A DNA stretch of 64,000 nucleotides from Nannocystis punicea (GTDB taxonomy: Bacteria; Myxococcota_A; Polyangia; Nannocystales; Nannocystaceae), in the NCBI RefSeq assembly GCF_026965555.1, contig NZ_CP114040.1, positions 4,650,001 to 4,714,000 on the forward strand, given 5' to 3'. A program made the translations under genes and the position numbers. Below the pieces are notes generated by a model. The model saw only the letters and a program-made list of their open reading frames with translations, was not told where the DNA came from and ran no database searches. This document shows, piece by piece, positions 61,476 through 64,000 of this stretch; within the stretch, counting starts at the first letter, position 1, and every line of letters starts with the position of its first letter.

Positions 61476-62663
61476 TCAGGGCAATTTATCGCCCGTGTCG
61501 CACAGGAAGCGGAAGCTGTAGCCGCCCGGCTGCGGCAGGGCCTTGTAGCTCTTCACGCTGCCGTCCTGGTTCCACTGGTAGAGCATCGAGCAACCGGAGC
61601 AAGCGCCGATCACGTCGGGCTCGCCGACGCCGACGGCGACGTCGCTGACGTACCAGGCCGCGTCGTCGCCGGCGCGCCACTCGGGGCAGTCGAGCTGGTT
61701 GAGCGGCGCGTCGGTGCAGCTCTCGCCCGGCGTGGTCGGATAGATCCCCAGGACCTGCAGGTACTCGGCGCCGCTCCACACCGTGCCGCCGCCGACCGGC
61801 TCGAGGTTGTCGCCGGTGGCGACCTGATAGGCGACGTCGAGGTGCGCCGGGCTGCGCGGGACGAGCAGCTGCATGCCCCAGTCGGCGCAGGCCGCCTCGG
61901 CGGCGCTGGCGGTGGCGGGGCTGGGGTTCATGTCGCCGGCGATGTCGACCTTGAGGAAGGTGTAGCCGCCGCCGTCGCTGCTGGCCTCGAGCGCGCACCA
62001 GACGTCGATCGGGCTCATGACGCCGTCGCGGCGGATGGTGTAGACGCCGCTGGCGGCGTCGGGGACGGCCGCGAGCCACTCGAGGCAGCTGTGGGCGTAC
62101 TTGCAGGTGGGCAGGCAGTCGGGGCCGTCCTCGCAGTCCTCGAGCTCGGGGTCGACCTGGCCGTCGCCGCAGCCCGGGGCGGCGGCGCTGCAGTCGACGG
62201 CGCAGCTGCCGTAGCTGCCGTCGTTGACGCCGTCGTCGCAGACCTCGCCGGCCTTGAGCAGGCCGTCGCCGCACACGCCGAGGCGACAGCCGAGGGTGCA
62301 GTCGCCGTCGTCGGCGTTGTCGGGGCCGGCGTCGCACTCCTCGGCGGCCGGGTTGACGAGGCCGTCGCCGCAGGTGGCGTTGCGGCAGCTGGCAGTGCAG
62401 TCGGCGTCGTCGGCGTTGGCGGGCCCGAGGTCGCACTGCTCGTCGGCGTCGACGAAGCCGTCGCCGCACACGGGATCGGCGGTGGTGACGGGCGGGGCCT
62501 CGGTCGGGTCGCTGGCGCTCTGGCCGGGGACGCCGGTGGTGTCGGTGGGGTCGGTGTCGCCGGTGACGGTGCCGCTGCTCTCGGCGGCGTCGTACGGGTC
62601 GAGGCAGGCCGGCAGGGCGAGCGTTGCCGACAGCGAGAGCGAGAGACGCGACGCGGTGCGCAT
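61476..62663 (-). CDS. Lipoprotein with Myxococcus-type Cys repeats and fibrinogen-like C-terminus
   Basis: A 395-residue exported lipoprotein. RTASRLSLSLSATLALPAC ends in a lipobox. A Thr/Ser/Pro linker leads to about four Cys-rich repeats of the CGDG-(x)5-E-x-CD-x-G type (CGDGFVDADEQCDLG, CGDGLVNPAAEECDAG, CGDGLLKAGEVCDDG, CGDGQVDPELEDCEDG). The C-terminal 200 residues start with SGVYTIRRDGVMSPIDVWCA and EASSDGGGYTFLKVDIAGDM. This is the opening of fibrinogen-like C-terminal domains, in which a GGGW-type turn follows the first Cys. Such domains bind sugars or acetyl groups in lectin-like proteins, so surface recognition is likely but not proven. Confidence 0.85.
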   Translation of the reverse strand: MRTASRLSLSLSATLALPACLDPYDAAESSGTVTGDTDPTDTTGVPGQSASDPTEAPPVTTADPVCGDGFVDADEQCDLGPANADDADCTASCRNATCGDGLVNPAAEECDAGPDNADDGDCTLGCRLGVCGDGLLKAGEVCDDGVNDGSYGSCAVDCSAAAPGCGDGQVDPELEDCEDGPDCLPTCKYAHSCLEWLAAVPDAASGVYTIRRDGVMSPIDVWCALEASSDGGGYTFLKVDIAGDMNPSPATASAAEAACADWGMQLLVPRSPAHLDVAYQVATGDNLEPVGGGTVWSGAEYLQVLGIYPTTPGESCTDAPLNQLDCPEWRAGDDAAWYVSDVAVGVGEPDVIGACSGCSMLYQWNQDGSVKSYKALPQPGGYSFRFLCDTGDKLP

Positions 62664-63286
62664 GGGCAGGACCGATTTGTCCACGAAGTGCCGGCGGCGA
62701 CAAGGGCGAAGCGGCGCCGCGGCGGCCTCCGTTTCGCGGGGCGCGCCCGCGCGGGGCGTGAGGTCGCGGCCATGCCGGTGTGGTGAGCGAGCGATCGAGG
62801 CCGACGCTGGAGCCGCTGGCGTGGACAGGACCGGCGCGCAGCCGAGGGGGCCGGGGCGCGTGCCTCGTCTGCACGGCTCACGATCTCCACAGCTCGCCGA
62901 GGCCATCCTGTCCGTCAGGGCTGCCGTCCTCCACGCTGCCTACGAAGCCCATCCCCGAGCGCTTCGTCCGCGGGCACCCGTGCCGGCCTCGCCCCGCGGT
63001 CGACATCGACCCTTCGCGCCGCCCCGATCGCGGTCCTCGCGAGCACGACGTCATGTCCTTGCGGACAGGTGCATCACGACCGATCCGTCGCCGAGCTGCC
63101 AGGACTGCGAGATCTCACGCTCACTCATTCAGGCCAGCGCCTTGTCTCAAAGTTATGGACAGGCCGCCGCCGGCGGTGCAGCCGCGCTGCCGTTGCTCGC
63201 GCTCGCATCGCACCTCCGTGCTCGTCATGCACGGCGAGACCGTGGCGGAACCCGCGGGCCGCCTGCCGGCGTGCGACAGACCGCTG
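62664..63286. other. 623-bp intergenic region
   Basis: This lies between two leftward genes. It contains the hairpin at 63052-63069 and presumably the promoter of the fibrinogen-like lipoprotein gene. No convincing coding frame is present. Confidence 0.45.
63052..63069. repeat. 14-bp hairpin unit
   Basis: CATG at 63052 and CAGG at 63066 are 14 bp apart around TCCTTGCGGA. It lies about 218 bp beyond the stop of the leftward secreted-protein gene, further away than most members. Confidence 0.6.
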
Positions 63287-63898
63287 CTACGTGAAAACGA
63301 CCTGGACGGCAGTGAGCAGGAACTCGAACAGTTGGTCGTCGCCGCTGAACGGGTACTCCACGTCGGCGATCGTCACGGTGCCCGAGAAGGTGGCGCTGCG
63401 GGTCGAATCGAACTCGAGGACGTTGACCAGCACTCCGTCCAGGTTGTCGTGCGTGGTGATCTTGTCTTCGGCGACCTCTCCGACTCCCTGCCATGTGACG
63501 GCGAACGCGACCTCCACGGGCTCCGGCTCGGCCCCGTTGTCGAACGATTTTTTCGTGGCGAACGTGAACGAGGCCGCTCCTCCGGCCAGGCTCACGGCGA
63601 GCTCCTCCGGCGGAATCTCCCCGCTCACGAATCCACTATTGATCGTGGTGCCTTCGCAAGTGTTTCTCACGAACACCCGCGCGGTGAACGATGCGGAGTC
63701 GGCCGCGTCGCTGCCGGGCAGCTCGTCGGCTTCCTGAACGGAGATGTCGAAGACCCGCCGCTCGCAGCTGTCTTCGCTGAACGTAAAGGCTCTGGCGAGG
63801 CTGACATGGGTCCTGAAGAGTTGCTGTTGGGGCTTCGCCGAGGCGCTCGCCGTGATCAGGAGCGCGCAGCCTGCCGCAACCATCCATGAGTTCTTCAT
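63287..63898 (-). CDS. Secreted hypothetical protein
   Basis: A 203-residue exported protein. A Sec signal (SWMVAAGCALLITASASA) with cleavage after ASA. The mature part is beta-rich with two Cys that could pair (SEDSCERRVF and VRNTCEGTTI). Phrases like SASFTARVFVRNTCEGTT and SATFSGTVTIADVEYPFSGD look like a single beta sandwich. No family recognised. Nothing is adjacent in an operon within the window. Confidence 0.72.
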   Translation of the reverse strand: MKNSWMVAAGCALLITASASAKPQQQLFRTHVSLARAFTFSEDSCERRVFDISVQEADELPGSDAADSASFTARVFVRNTCEGTTINSGFVSGEIPPEELAVSLAGGAASFTFATKKSFDNGAEPEPVEVAFAVTWQGVGEVAEDKITTHDNLDGVLVNVLEFDSTRSATFSGTVTIADVEYPFSGDDQLFEFLLTAVQVVFT

Positions 63899-64000
63899 CG
63901 AGCCTCCGGTCCGCCAAAGGTAGCACCTGTCCCCGCAAGACCCGTGAGCCGCTGCCCGATGTTCGTGTCTCGCGTCACGTCGGCGTGCCCACGGCCGGCC

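Overview
The window reads as the chromosome of a high-GC predatory or saprophytic myxobacterium, most likely a member of the Nannocystineae. The evidence is the strong G/C bias at third codon positions, repeated Myxococcus-type cysteine-rich (DUF4215-like) modules, three large eukaryotic-style Ser/Thr kinases, and many lipoproteins with a lipobox, a long Thr/Ser/Gly linker and a C-terminal cysteine-rich or propeller domain. No phage, insertion sequence, plasmid function or CRISPR array was recognised, so this looks like ordinary but accessory-rich chromosome.

Layout. 1-6.1 kb: a haem/copper monooxygenase-like lipoprotein, two LysR regulators, an adenosylhomocysteinase and a four-copy 79-bp tandem repeat. 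6.1-16.3 kb: a kinase with an N-terminal death-like (effector-associated) domain, a DUF4269 protein, a secreted amidohydrolase, and a 1676-residue Ser/Thr kinase/ATPase/GAF/histidine kinase. 16.9-25.7 kb: secreted proteins (serine beta-lactamase-like hydrolase, propeller lipoprotein, seven-repeat Cys-rich lipoprotein, VWA lipoprotein, polysaccharide deacetylase). 25.8-26.15 kb: three tandem tRNA-Ser genes, one of them atypical. 26.8-35.9 kb: a three-gene operon of a kinase/ATPase regulator, an acetoacetate decarboxylase-like/FAD amine oxidase fusion, and a sugar-lactone-oxidase-like flavoprotein, closed by a perfect 17-bp hairpin. 36-40 kb: LysR, divergent from a carboxymuconolactone decarboxylase-like/PRISE-reductase pair. 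40.4-51.5 kb: surface lipoproteins including a phosphoesterase, a lamin-tail protein, a serpin and a metallopeptidase. 51.8-56.4 kb: FtsW, a TPR-like membrane protein and S-formylglutathione hydrolase. 56.6-64 kb: a modular carboxypeptidase-regulatory-like protein and more Cys-rich secreted proteins, one with a fibrinogen-like end.

The feature that best ties the window together is not a gene. At about 18 intergenic places, mostly just 3' of a stop codon, the sequence carries CATG (or CAGG, CTGT, TATG variants) spaced exactly 14 bp apart, built from overlapping palindromes of the form CATGTCC-NNNN-GGACATG. Arrays reach five units (39969-40028 and 44293-44352). Two more copies lie inside the giant kinase gene. 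A second family, a ~238-bp element with a conserved 13-bp inverted repeat, occurs at 9.5 kb and 60.1 kb and itself contains one 14-bp unit. I know no described repeat family that matches, and I regard the 14-bp arrays as the most likely undescribed element here.

Three loci look frameshifted or decayed (4722-4996, 48060-48560, 59580-59995). All functional calls rest on motifs read by eye, since no database search was possible.
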